In this document: piece after piece, positions 1 through 6,238 of the stretch
Layout: each line of letters starts with the position of its first letter
How positions within the stretch are numbered: the first letter of the stretch is position 1
Assembly: GCA_900756035.1 (NCBI GenBank)
Contig: CAAEIR010000325.1
Span: 1-7,739 of the forward strand
Reading direction: 5' to 3'
Source of the DNA: an uncultured Anaerostipes sp.
Lineage (GTDB): Bacteria > Bacillota > Clostridia > Lachnospirales > Lachnospiraceae
Length of the DNA: 7,739 nt
Notes under the pieces: generated by a model
Database searches by the model: none
What the model was told of the DNA's origin: nothing
What the model saw: only the letters and a program-made list of their open reading frames with translations
Made by a program: the position numbers and the translations under genes

Positions 1-2
1 CG

Positions 3-40
3 AAAAAAGCCGCAACCCTTGATTTTTCAAGAATCACGAC
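3..40 (-). terminator. Intrinsic terminator of tRNA-Leu (left copy)
   Basis: On the minus strand a 14-bp stem (arms 27-40 and 9-22, several G-T pairs) closes a four-base loop and is followed by six T (8-3). In this copy it lies downstream of the 400-aa gene on the same strand, with no obvious closer terminator, so it probably also ends that transcript. Confidence 0.8.
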
Positions 41-48
41 TTCTATAC

Positions 49-94
49 TGCGGATGACAGGAATCGAACCTGCACGGTCTCCCACTAGATCCTA
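49..94 (-). tRNA. tRNA-Leu(UAG) 3' half, displaced remnant
   Basis: The minus strand shows anticodon bases TAG (94-92), the 3' anticodon strand TCTAG, a long variable arm of the leucine type, a T-arm with GCAGG/TTCGATT/CCTGT, acceptor strand CATCCGC and discriminator A at 49. No CCA is encoded. Above base 99 the sequence does not form the 5' anticodon strand, D-arm or acceptor, so this copy cannot give a tRNA. It is the 3' fragment moved away from its 5' half when the element integrated. Confidence 0.85.
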
Positions 95-354
95 AGTCTT
101 AGAAATAGCCTTTTCCCCTCTATTTTCCGCTCTTTTTTAATGTTTTTACTATATCAACCGCCCATTATTTTCTTTTATTTCCACCTATTTTTCAGACGTT
201 GCTGTAGTCGTTGATGTAGTTGCTGCAATCAATTTACAATCAAATTAGCAAGCAATCTCTTGGCATTATAATGTATTCTGCGATTCTATTTTGGAATTTG
301 GAAATCGCCCATCCTTTTTCTATACTTCGAAACAGGTTTGTTCTGCTAATTTCT
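95..354. other. Non-coding left end between att repeat and first gene
   Basis: No credible gene was found here. The stretch holds the arm-type repeats (197-220), several T-rich tracts and a weak six-base stem (GCGATT/AATCGC around 278-306) without a T-run. A TATAAT at 267-272 lacks a convincing -35 and drives nothing recognisable. By position the region should contain the P-arm DNA of attP, and perhaps an oriT, but no oriT motif could be identified. Confidence 0.5.
197..220 (+). repeat. Tandem 12-bp integrase arm-type sites, left end
   Basis: CGTTGCTGTAGT (197-208) is followed directly by CGTTGATGTAGT (209-220). The second unit matches exactly the two tandem units near the other end (7572-7595). 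Tandem short repeats present inside both ends of an element carrying a tyrosine integrase fit arm-type sites bound by the integrase N-terminal domain. They could also bind the excisionase. Confidence 0.7.
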
Positions 355-1557
355 CTAATTATTTCTTATCTCATAAAGATCCCGTAGATATGACTCTTTT
401 TGGTAAAAATCTGCACTTGCATTAATTTTTTTCAGCATAACCACAATTAATGCCAGTTCTGAATTGATTTGTAACTCTCTAACTATGCTATTGCATACGT
501 AATAGTAATCCCATTCATCTTGTACCTCATATCCTGTTTTCTTCAAAAATGCTAATTTATATTCATTTATACAACCACAATCTATAAAAGAAAGGCATCC
601 TCCTGTTGTTTTTACAATATATCTTATATCTTGCTTTCCAAATGAATTAGCTTCTATATATTCCTTTGCCTCTTTGAGACAAGAAATATTTTTTCTCTCA
701 GGAACAGGTGCACATATAATGCGATAAAGTTCTTCTTGCAATTGATTTGATAAGTTATTCATATATTTAGGCATACCTTCAAAATCAGCCAACACTATAT
801 GTCTAAAATCTAAATTATACTTTATTACATCACTTTTCGTTTCTTCACCGATTGTTTTTAAATACATCTCTGGTATTTCTGATATTCTTTTACAAGAAGT
901 TGATGCCCCATCTAACCAGTTATTTTCTATTTTAGTTACAAATAAATCAATTTGATTTTTTAAAAATGGAGTAATGTCAACATTTAATAGCGGCAATTCT
1001 ATTTTTAAAATGATCATTTTATTTGCAAACAAATATAAAATAACCTGAGCCCAAACCACCATTTCATTACAAAGTGTAATTTTAAATGGTAACAGCACAA
1101 TCCTCTTATGTTCCTCTAAAAATTTTCTACCATAAATATTTTGGAAAATATTATTTTCTTTCTCCAAAAAACTTGTTCTTTGTTTTAATGCTTCTAGCTC
1201 TCTATGTTTTAATTCCATCAGAATACCTGATTTATGGGGATTATTTACCTCAGATAAATTTATATATGTATCTTTGCTTTCTATTTTATACGAAGATTCT
1301 TTGGTATTTTGTAGTTCCGTAACTTTTATATTCAATTCTTGCTCTTGACTTAATCGCTCTACTTTATTGCATATATCATTCAATGCATTCCCCAAAGCAT
1401 TTTCTATTTCTTCAATATTATCCTTTTTTAACGCGATTAGACTATCTCCTATTTTCTGTTGTATTTCTTCATAAGACATAGTCGTATTTAACGTAAACGG
1501 AAAAAAAAATTGTATTTCTCCATATTTTATCTTTCCAATACCGTCATTATATTTCAT
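355..1557 (-). CDS. Unrecognised 400-aa cargo protein
   Basis: No family could be recognised. The start is taken at the ATG at 1557 because GAGG lies seven bases before it; an in-frame ATG two codons upstream has no spacing to that site. Residues ~28-140 are charged and helix-rich with leucine-spaced stretches, so a coiled coil is plausible. Residues ~152-198 alternate hydrophobic and polar residues and look more like beta-strands than a clean membrane span. A middle block around 250-290 contains HIVLADFEGMPKY. A cysteine cluster (GGCLSFIDCGC) lies near 319-329. The gene sits next to the att end, transcribed alone from its own promoter, and is AT-richer by eye than the ATPase and integrase genes, all typical of acquired cargo. 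An anti-phage or toxin-like role is conceivable from position only; nothing in the sequence proves it. Confidence 0.8.
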   Translation of the reverse strand: MKYNDGIGKIKYGEIQFFFPFTLNTTMSYEEIQQKIGDSLIALKKDNIEEIENALGNALNDICNKVERLSQEQELNIKVTELQNTKESSYKIESKDTYINLSEVNNPHKSGILMELKHRELEALKQRTSFLEKENNIFQNIYGRKFLEEHKRIVLLPFKITLCNEMVVWAQVILYLFANKMIILKIELPLLNVDITPFLKNQIDLFVTKIENNWLDGASTSCKRISEIPEMYLKTIGEETKSDVIKYNLDFRHIVLADFEGMPKYMNNLSNQLQEELYRIICAPVPERKNISCLKEAKEYIEANSFGKQDIRYIVKTTGGCLSFIDCGCINEYKLAFLKKTGYEVQDEWDYYYVCNSIVRELQINSELALIVVMLKKINASADFYQKESYLRDLYEIRNN

Positions 1558-1606
1558 GCACATTCCTCATCTTTTTCTTATCGTTTTCACACTATTACTT
1601 TTCGTA

Positions 1607-1636
1607 TTTATACGGTACAGAATAATTTTCTGTAAC
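1607..1636 (-). promoter_or_regulatory. Likely promoter and operator of the 400-aa gene
   Basis: On the minus strand, GTTACA (1636-1631, four of six matches to TTGACA) and TATAAA (1612-1607) are separated by 18 bases, placing transcription start about 40 bases before the ATG at 1557. An inverted repeat TACAGAA-N5-TTCTGTA (1616-1634) covers the -35 edge and most of the spacer, where a bound repressor would block polymerase. Confidence 0.45.
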
Positions 1637-1687
1637 ACACATTTTATTATAATTGGCTTAGTATATGCATTGTCCTTCACTCCTCAA

Positions 1688-2199
1688 ATGCCGGTGCTGT
1701 CTCTGCAATTTTATTGTCTCTTACAAGTTTCTCTAAATAAAGATATACAAAGTTTTCATTTACAATCTCTTTTAGCTACGTTGCATCCAAAGAAAATCCA
1801 AGCGGATATGGTTTTTGGGGAAACACCGTTCAAGACTATGCAAACCAATTTCAAATCAGTTGTTTTCTTTCTTCTCAGGAAGAAGATCAGAACATTTGGC
1901 ACTTCTGCATTTCTTCACGTTTTTTCTCAAGCAATAAATATTTCTCTTTGGGACTTGCAAATCAAATTGCCCAAATTTTCAAAGATCATTTTCAAATCAT
2001 GTACGCCTATGATGGTAAAAAAACAAATCACCCACATATACATTTTGCTGTAAATGCGTACAGCTATTATCCAACTGTACCTGCCTTGACGAAAGCACGC
2101 TTTACTTCCTATCTCGAAAAAGTAAAGCTGCTTCTAAGGAACGAATACCCGAATACAGAAGTGCAAATTCTATTTAAGGAGGATTCTCAAAATGTTTGA
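1688..2199 (+). pseudogene. Short relaxase-like mobilisation protein, frameshifted
   Basis: The 3' frame (open 1741-2199) encodes SYVASKENPSGYGFW, then a helix (LANQIAQIFKDHF) and NHPHIHFAVNAYSY, which resembles the metal-binding HxHxxxN motif of MOBP-type relaxases. This frame has no usable start. The N-terminus appears in another frame from ATG 1688 (MPVLSLQFY), and adding one T to the four-T run at 1770-1773 joins the two into about 169 residues. The 3' end looks natural: its TGA overlaps the next gene's ATG. No ribosome site precedes 1688, and the histidine usually found in the first part of the motif (HxD) appears as Tyr in AYDGKK. At 169 aa it is short for a relaxase, so it may be a non-catalytic relative. 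Decayed mobilisation gene is the best reading. Confidence 0.6.
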
Positions 2200-2371
2200 A
2201 GGTTATGATGATATTTTAACGATTGAAGAAGTTGCCGAAGCATTGCGTATCGGTTCTTCACAAGCATATCGCATTGTGCGTTCCAATCAATTAAAAGCCT
2301 ACAAAGAAGGACGGGATTGGAAGATTCCAAAAACTGCTCTCATTCAATACATTCAAAAAAGGATCTCATAA
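2192..2371 (+). CDS. AlpA/excisionase-like helix-turn-helix protein (59 aa)
   Basis: The product begins MFEGYDDILTIEEVAEALRIG and contains a MerR/AlpA-type winged helix-turn-helix: LTIEEVAEALRIGSSQAYRIV followed by a wing (LKAYKEGRDWKIP) and a C-terminal helix. Proteins of this family act as recombination directionality factors or small repressors. TAAGGAGG (2175-2182) sits nine bases before the ATG, inside the 3' end of the relaxase-like gene, and the two genes overlap by eight bases, so translation is probably coupled. It is intact although the upstream gene is broken. It is the second AlpA-like protein in the element; pairing with the relaxase suggests a regulatory or accessory transfer role rather than excision. 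Confidence 0.85.
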   Translation: MFEGYDDILTIEEVAEALRIGSSQAYRIVRSNQLKAYKEGRDWKIPKTALIQYIQKRIS

Positions 2372-2379
2372 ACTTATAA

Positions 2380-2420
2380 TGCCGGACTGACACCCTCAGT
2401 CCGGCACATATTTTCTCTTT
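2380..2420 (+). terminator. Terminator after the relaxase/HTH pair
   Basis: An 11-bp perfect stem (TGCCGGACTGA 2380-2390 and its complement 2396-2406) with loop CACCC is followed by a T-rich tract. It lies nine bases past the HTH stop, between convergent genes. The minus-strand side has few T, so it is a weaker stop for the ATPase gene that ends at 2424. Confidence 0.85.
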
Positions 2421-2423
2421 TAT

Positions 2424-3779
2424 TTAAAATTCATAACTCTCTAGCATATAAATTGGCACCGTCTCAATGTTCTTATCAATTCCGCCTTTTGTGTCTCCCT
2501 TGAGGTACAGCAACTTATTCGCTTTCCCACTCTGTAATGCTTTTGTTGCTGTAACTGCAGTTCCCTTTCCTGCTTTTACTTCCACCAAATATCTAAGATC
2601 ATTTTTCAAACATTGTACGACAAAATCAATCTCACCACCTTTGTATGTTGCAAAAGCTGGCGTTTCAAATGCAATTTCAGGTGGAAAATCTTGACGTTTC
2701 TTTAAATTAATATATACATAATTCTCATTCAAAGTCCCCATCAATACTCTTGAATCAGTTCCTGTTAATTTTAAATAGTAATTAGCCACTCCCAAATCCA
2801 TAAAATAGCATCTGCTTGCTGGTTTGAATTCCAAAATATCCATTTCAGAAATTTTAGCACAGAACCCAATGATTCCTGAAAAATATAACCAGCTAATAGC
2901 ACGATTACAAGTTGCTTTTGAAATATTACTAGAGTAGTCTCTTGTCACAATTTTCTGCAATTCTTCGCTAATGCTATCTTCTGCCAATCCTTTTTTCTCT
3001 CGGTTCAATATTCTGCACACAGATAGAAAAATTTCTGTAAATACCCTGCTGTCTAAAATATCTGTAAAATATCGGATAGATTCGTTGATGAATGTATCTA
3101 TAATCTTCACCAATTCTCCCTGTGCTAATTGTATATTTTTTGTCTTCAAATAAGTTTCTACTACTTTGGGATATCCTCCGATCTGACAGTATACATCGTA
3201 AATCTGTTTCAATGAAGCATAAATATCTTTCTCGCATTTTCCTATCGCCAATTCACAATATTGTTCATAGAGACTCTCATCAAACGCTCTTAAAAATTCT
3301 TCATAAGAAAGTGTATAAATTGTCAGTTTTGTAACATCTCCACTGGAAAACCGAAACTCTGAATCATACACTCTTCCTAAATAACTTCCTGTCACAATAA
3401 ATCGACACTTAAACTGTCTTGTAAATTCACGAATTCGATTATAAATCTCTGCTGATTCCTGTATCTCATCAATAATGATTACTGTGTCTTCTGTATCTTG
3501 AAATGATGGCTCATATAATAAAAATGCATCATGCAAGGGATGCTCCGGTCTTTTTGTTCCCGGTTTCCACGCTATTGCCTGTTCGTAGCACTCCAAAAAT
3601 TGCTTTCCACTCAGTTCAAAAAGATTGATATAAATCTTTTGCTTAAAATATTCATCCGCAAATTTATTTATTAGATACGTCTTTCCTACCTGTCTTGCTC
3701 CATTTACCTCTAAGGTACTATGATCAGCACTGTTTTTCCATTCTATTAGACGTTTATATACATTTCTTTTCAGATACAT
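2424..3779 (-). CDS. AAA ATPase with DUF4143 / nuclease-like C-terminus (451 aa)
   Basis: This is a family of P-loop ATPases common in Clostridia and Bacteroidetes (AAA_14 plus DUF4143), whose biological role is mostly unknown. Walker A is GARQVGKT (residues 27-34), Walker B VIIIDE (100-105), sensor-like TGSYLGR (130-136), the family hallmark QIGGYPKVVETYL (199-211), and a C-terminal GGEIDFVV (381-388) ... VEVKAGK (399-405) that follows the D...ExK spacing of PD-(D/E)XK nuclease folds. The start at 3779 is supported by AAGGAG seven bases upstream and by an extended -10 at 3816-3808; an in-frame ATG at 3824 would lie upstream of that promoter. The length is normal for the family and the frame is intact. 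The gene is transcribed alone, so it is likely cargo. DNA-directed or defence roles are inference only. Confidence 0.9.
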   Translation of the reverse strand: MYLKRNVYKRLIEWKNSADHSTLEVNGARQVGKTYLINKFADEYFKQKIYINLFELSGKQFLECYEQAIAWKPGTKRPEHPLHDAFLLYEPSFQDTEDTVIIIDEIQESAEIYNRIREFTRQFKCRFIVTGSYLGRVYDSEFRFSSGDVTKLTIYTLSYEEFLRAFDESLYEQYCELAIGKCEKDIYASLKQIYDVYCQIGGYPKVVETYLKTKNIQLAQGELVKIIDTFINESIRYFTDILDSRVFTEIFLSVCRILNREKKGLAEDSISEELQKIVTRDYSSNISKATCNRAISWLYFSGIIGFCAKISEMDILEFKPASRCYFMDLGVANYYLKLTGTDSRVLMGTLNENYVYINLKKRQDFPPEIAFETPAFATYKGGEIDFVVQCLKNDLRYLVEVKAGKGTAVTATKALQSGKANKLLYLKGDTKGGIDKNIETVPIYMLESYEF

Positions 3780-3807
3780 ATCTAATCTCCTTCCACTTTC
3801 TTCTCCT

Positions 3808-3816
3808 ATTATAGCA
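3808..3816 (-). promoter_or_regulatory. Extended -10 promoter of the ATPase gene
   Basis: The minus strand reads TGCTATAAT (3816-3808), a perfect TGn extended -10 with consensus TATAAT. There is no good -35 at 16-18 bases, which extended -10 promoters tolerate. Predicted start near 3801 gives a leader of about 22 bases containing the AAGGAG site. Confidence 0.6.
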
Positions 3817-3872
3817 AACTCCATTTCAATAATCTACACTTTAAAATCCATTCCATAATTCGGGCATAAAAC

Positions 3873-3897
3873 GTCAGGCTGATTTTTTCAGCCTGAC
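3873..3897 (-). terminator. Terminator after the viroplasmin-domain gene
   Basis: A perfect 10-bp stem (GTCAGGCTGA 3873-3882 with 3888-3897) closes a five-base loop. On the minus strand it is followed by GTTTTATG, a short T-run. It lies just past the stop at 3909 and separates the integrase-side transcript from the ATPase promoter. Confidence 0.7.
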
Positions 3898-3908
3898 ATC
3901 TTCTAATC

Positions 3909-4163
3909 TTATCGTTTTTTCTTATGATACGTCCAATTTGTTCTCTTAATTTCTGCAATTGCACCCATCTCGAAACCATTTTGAAATTCATAAAATCTTT
4001 CTTCCGCCCATTCTTTTGCATCTTCAAAGTTACTGAATTTCTTAATGTTCGCCTTTTTTACATATGTTTTAGACAACAATGCTTCGTCATAATTGTTGTA
4101 AACTCCATATGCGTTGCATCCTGCCAGTGCATAATATTCTCTTTGTCTTTTTCTTCTACTCAT
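3909..4163 (-). CDS. Stand-alone viroplasmin (RNase HI N-terminal type) domain protein, 84 aa
   Basis: Residues ~10-57 (YYALAGCNAYGVYNNYDEA ... IKKFSNFEDAKEWAEERF) match the pattern of the caulimovirus viroplasmin domain: aromatic YYA start, GVYNNYDE and the KKF-x-EDA-x-EW helix. In RNase HI proteins this small domain binds RNA/DNA hybrids or double-stranded RNA. Here it is free-standing, with a basic N-terminus (MSRRKRQR) and a basic tail. AAAGGAG seven bases before the ATG fixes the start. It lies 41 bases after the integrase stop on the same strand and probably shares its transcript. No catalytic RNase H domain is present. A nucleic-acid-binding helper role is inference. Confidence 0.75.
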   Translation of the reverse strand: MSRRKRQREYYALAGCNAYGVYNNYDEALLSKTYVKKANIKKFSNFEDAKEWAEERFYEFQNGFEMGAIAEIKRTNWTYHKKKR

Positions 4164-4204
4164 AATCTTTCTCCTTTTCTACTGTTTTAATTCATTTACT
4201 GAAA

Positions 4205-5378
4205 CTACGATATCTTTGTTCCCACGGTTCTTTCCAAAATTTCAATCGACCGTTTTTTCGTTTCCTTCATCACATGCGAATATATATCCATTGTTGTTGT
4301 AATTGTTGAGTGCCCTAGTAGTTCTTGGATTACCTTCATCGACTCCCCTTCATTTATCAAAATGGATGCAAAGGTGTGGCGTAAATCATGGAATCTGCAC
4401 TTTCTTACTCCTGCTTTCTTCAAAATTTTGTGAAAACGTCTTAAGACTTCTCGTGGATCTTCAAAACTTCCATCTGCCTTTGCAAATACAACACCATTGT
4501 CTTGATAAATGTCCCGATAAAGCATTTTTTTGTTCATTCTGTTTTCTCTTGTGTATTTTCAATACTTTTACCGCTTCTTCACTTAACGGAATTTCACGAA
4601 TACTTTTCTTCGTTTTCGGTTCTAACAAAATCAGCTTTGTTTTTCTACCGTCCTCTTCGTCATTGTTCTCAACTCGGCATAAATTTTTCCGTACCCATAA
4701 TACCTTCTTTTCCAAGTCAACATTTTCCCATTGAAGACCAAGAATTTCACCTTTTCTCATTCCAGTAAAAACGTCTAAAAGTATGAGCGAATACAAATCT
4801 GTTTCTTTCGCCACTCTCAGAACTTTCTCTAAATCTTCTATTGTCAACGGCTCAATTTCTTTTTCCTCTTTTTTCGGTAAAACAGTAAATTCATTGACAT
4901 TCTTTGCGATCATCTCGTTTTTATATGCCTGCTCCAGTGCACTCCCAATAATTATGTGAAGATATTCCACAGTTCGTCTTGAAAGTTGCTTTCTTTGTGC
5001 CGTTCCTTTCAATTTCATATTGTAAAACTTCTGCAATGCACTTGTACTAAGCTTTTCTAATGGGATATCGGCAATGTCACTCCCCTGCACATGCGTCCGA
5101 ATATATCCCAAATAATTTTCATAAGTGGTTATCTTCAACACATTTTTCTTATACTGCTCCATCCACTCAATCATCCGTCCCACCAACGTCGTTGTCTGTG
5201 CTTTCGGCTCTTCGTAGTTTTCTAATTCCTTCAATTTTTCTTTTACACTCTTCTGTGTCTTGCCATACACGTATTTTCTTTTAAATTTACCATTTCCACA
5301 AGGTACATAACGGCTGGCACACCATATACCATCTTTTCTTTTGTAAATTGTTCCTTCACCATTACTTCGCTTTGCCAT
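4205..5378 (-). pseudogene. int: Tyrosine integrase, split by a one-base frameshift in an A-run
   Basis: The protein would recombine the att repeats for integration and excision. An N-terminal arm-binding domain (NGEGTIYKRKDGIW..., residues ~5-50), a core-binding SAM-like domain (~65-165) and a catalytic domain follow in order. Catalytic residues are R208 (TGMRKGE), K255 (EPKTKKS), H330/R333 (HDLRH), H356 (LLGHS) and Y366 (MDIYSH). The first frame ends at 4461 after the A-run at 4526-4532 (seven A on the minus strand); removing one A restores a 390-aa protein of normal length. As written, the first reading frame lacks HxxR, the second His and the nucleophile Tyr. The start at 5378 has GGAGG eight bases upstream; the in-frame ATG at 5393 overlaps that same GGAGG. 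Whether the shift is real, a sequencing error, or bypassed by slippage is open. Confidence 0.88.
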
Positions 5379-5393
5379 AAGTTTTTCCTCCAT

Positions 5394-5420
5394 AAAAAAA
5401 GACGCTCATATTTGAACGCC
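5394..5420 (-). terminator. Terminator/attenuator between excisionase and integrase
   Basis: On the minus strand GGCGTTCA-N4-TGAGCGTC (5420-5401) forms an eight-pair stem with two G-T pairs, followed directly by seven T (5400-5394). It starts 11 bases after the excisionase stop, and the T-run abuts the integrase ribosome site (GGAGG 5391-5387). Transcripts from upstream would mostly stop here, so integrase expression would depend on readthrough. The plus strand also has a T-tract after the stem, so it may act in both directions. Confidence 0.65.
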
Positions 5421-5431
5421 TTTTATATAGG

Positions 5432-5599
5432 TTATTCAGTTACATCAAACATTTCTTCCAGCCTTTTGATTGGAACTAAAATTCTGTTTCCCATTCGAAT
5501 GATCGGGAGTTCTCCTTTTTTAGCCATCTCATAGGCAAGACTTTTGCTGATTCCTAGTACCTCAGCTACTTCTTTCATGTTGTACGCTAATTTTTCCAT
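5432..5599 (-). CDS. xis: AlpA-like excisionase / DNA-binding protein (55 aa)
   Basis: The product reads MEKLAYNMKEVAEVLGISKS..., with a helix-turn-helix (MKEVAEVLGISKSLAYEMAKK), a wing (LPIIRMGNRILVP) and a short C-terminal helix, the standard AlpA/HTH_17 'excisionase family' layout. Such proteins bend attachment-site DNA and favour excision, and lie just upstream of the integrase, as here. The start at 5599 is chosen because AAAGGAG (5614-5608) precedes it by eight bases; an in-frame ATG 11 codons upstream has no such site and would add residues outside the fold. It is intact, unlike the integrase. A repressor role is the main alternative. Confidence 0.85.
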   Translation of the reverse strand: MEKLAYNMKEVAEVLGISKSLAYEMAKKGELPIIRMGNRILVPIKRLEEMFDVTE

Positions 5600-5624
5600 T
5601 TCTTTTACTCCTTTCCATAGTAAT

Positions 5625-5641
5625 TCAAACAATTCGTTTGA
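5625..5641. promoter_or_regulatory. Possible operator upstream of the excisionase gene
   Basis: TCAAAC-N5-GTTTGA (5625-5641) is a six-base inverted repeat located about 10 bases upstream of the excisionase ribosome site. A weak TTTACA -35 candidate lies further upstream but no good -10 is visible, so an independent promoter is doubtful. The repeat could bind one of the element's two HTH proteins. Confidence 0.3.
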
Positions 5642-5677
5642 TTACCTTTAAGTTGGAAACATTGTAAATTTTTATTT

Positions 5678-6082
5678 TTAGTTGTTTATCTTATGAAATG
5701 TAAAGGTTGATTGACTACTTTTTTCAAGGATATACGGTAAATCCGATGCCTCCATAACCCTATTGAATTTTTCTTTTGTAAGAGTCTTCGCCCTATCATT
5801 GAAACTTTTAATATCATTCCTTCTGTTTGCTTCATCTTTGATATATTTCGTTGCTAAAAAAACTAGTGATTTTCCTAGTTGTTCTTTCAACTTTTTGTTA
5901 TCATCCACTGTTAATTCTTTATCCAAATTATCCATTAGCACTTCTTCTATCAGCCTTTTATGATTATTTTCTCGCTCCTCTTCCGTTTCTCTAACAATCT
6001 TTTGTATATCATCCATACTTTTTCCTAGCCATTGAGCCTGTAAAATTAGAAATGCATTTTCATCATTCTCCAAAGTCTCCAT
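5678..6082 (-). CDS. Hypothetical 134-aa charged helical protein
   Basis: No family was recognised. The protein is rich in Glu, Lys and Asp and almost wholly helical by composition: METLENDENAFLILQAQ, a coiled-coil-like stretch about residues 24-70, then a C-terminal FNRVMEASDLPYILEKS segment. It has no membrane span, signal peptide or cysteines. The ATG lies nine bases after the helicase stop, with only a weak AGAGAG before it, which suggests translational coupling to the helicase. Position suggests a partner of the helicase or a DNA-maintenance accessory protein; this is inference. Confidence 0.75.
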   Translation of the reverse strand: METLENDENAFLILQAQWLGKSMDDIQKIVRETEEERENNHKRLIEEVLMDNLDKELTVDDNKKLKEQLGKSLVFLATKYIKDEANRRNDIKSFNDRAKTLTKEKFNRVMEASDLPYILEKSSQSTFTFHKINN

Positions 6083-6238
6083 AATCTCTCTCTAAAACTT
6101 CTTCAAATTCCTGCATCTTTGAATTGAAAACCAATTAACTGCAAATGTTCCCCAAACCAAATAACACACACGTCTGATATTACTATACACTCTTTTATTT
6201 TTCATAATATCTTCCAGGATTCTATTTTGGAAAAATAT

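Larger units (their letters stand above)
1..94 (-). repeat. Left attachment-site direct repeat (att), exact copy of 7646-7739
   Basis: Bases 1-94 are identical to 7646-7739. Read on the minus strand, the block begins at the first anticodon base of tRNA-Leu(UAG), runs through the tRNA 3' end (base 49) and ends after the tRNA terminator. This is the usual footprint of a tyrosine-recombinase element in a tRNA gene: the element carries the tRNA 3' part, so the target stays functional. Just inside the block, CTAAG-T-CTTAG (92-102) is an inverted repeat that could be a core-type integrase site. The sequence above base 99 no longer fits a tRNA, so this copy is only a tRNA remnant. The repeat may extend beyond the window on either side. 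Confidence 0.92.

Noticed and set aside
1556..2053. 165-codon plus-strand open frame
   Set aside because: Only the part from 1688 to about 1770 looks like relaxase; the rest is a hydrophobic out-of-frame reading of the relaxase-like gene and the promoter region.
3780..3824. Longer N-terminus for the ATPase starting at the ATG at 3824
   Set aside because: It would lie upstream of the extended -10 promoter at 3816-3808 and lacks a ribosome site; the ATG at 3779 has AAGGAG and fits the family start.
4286..4306. TTG/GTT-rich short repeat
   Set aside because: It encodes the ITTTMDIY threonine run of the integrase next to the catalytic Tyr; ordinary coding low complexity.
4526..4532. Programmed -1 frameshift in the integrase A-run
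   Set aside because: A -1 slip enters the third frame, which does not encode the catalytic C-terminus; a one-base skip would be needed instead.
4303..4734. Plus-strand open frame of 143 codons
   Set aside because: It is the antisense shadow of the integrase gene, with Phe/Ser-rich composition and no ribosome site.
5600..5632. Eleven extra residues at the start of the excisionase
   Set aside because: The ATG at 5599 has AAAGGAG at good spacing, and the extra residues fall outside the HTH fold.
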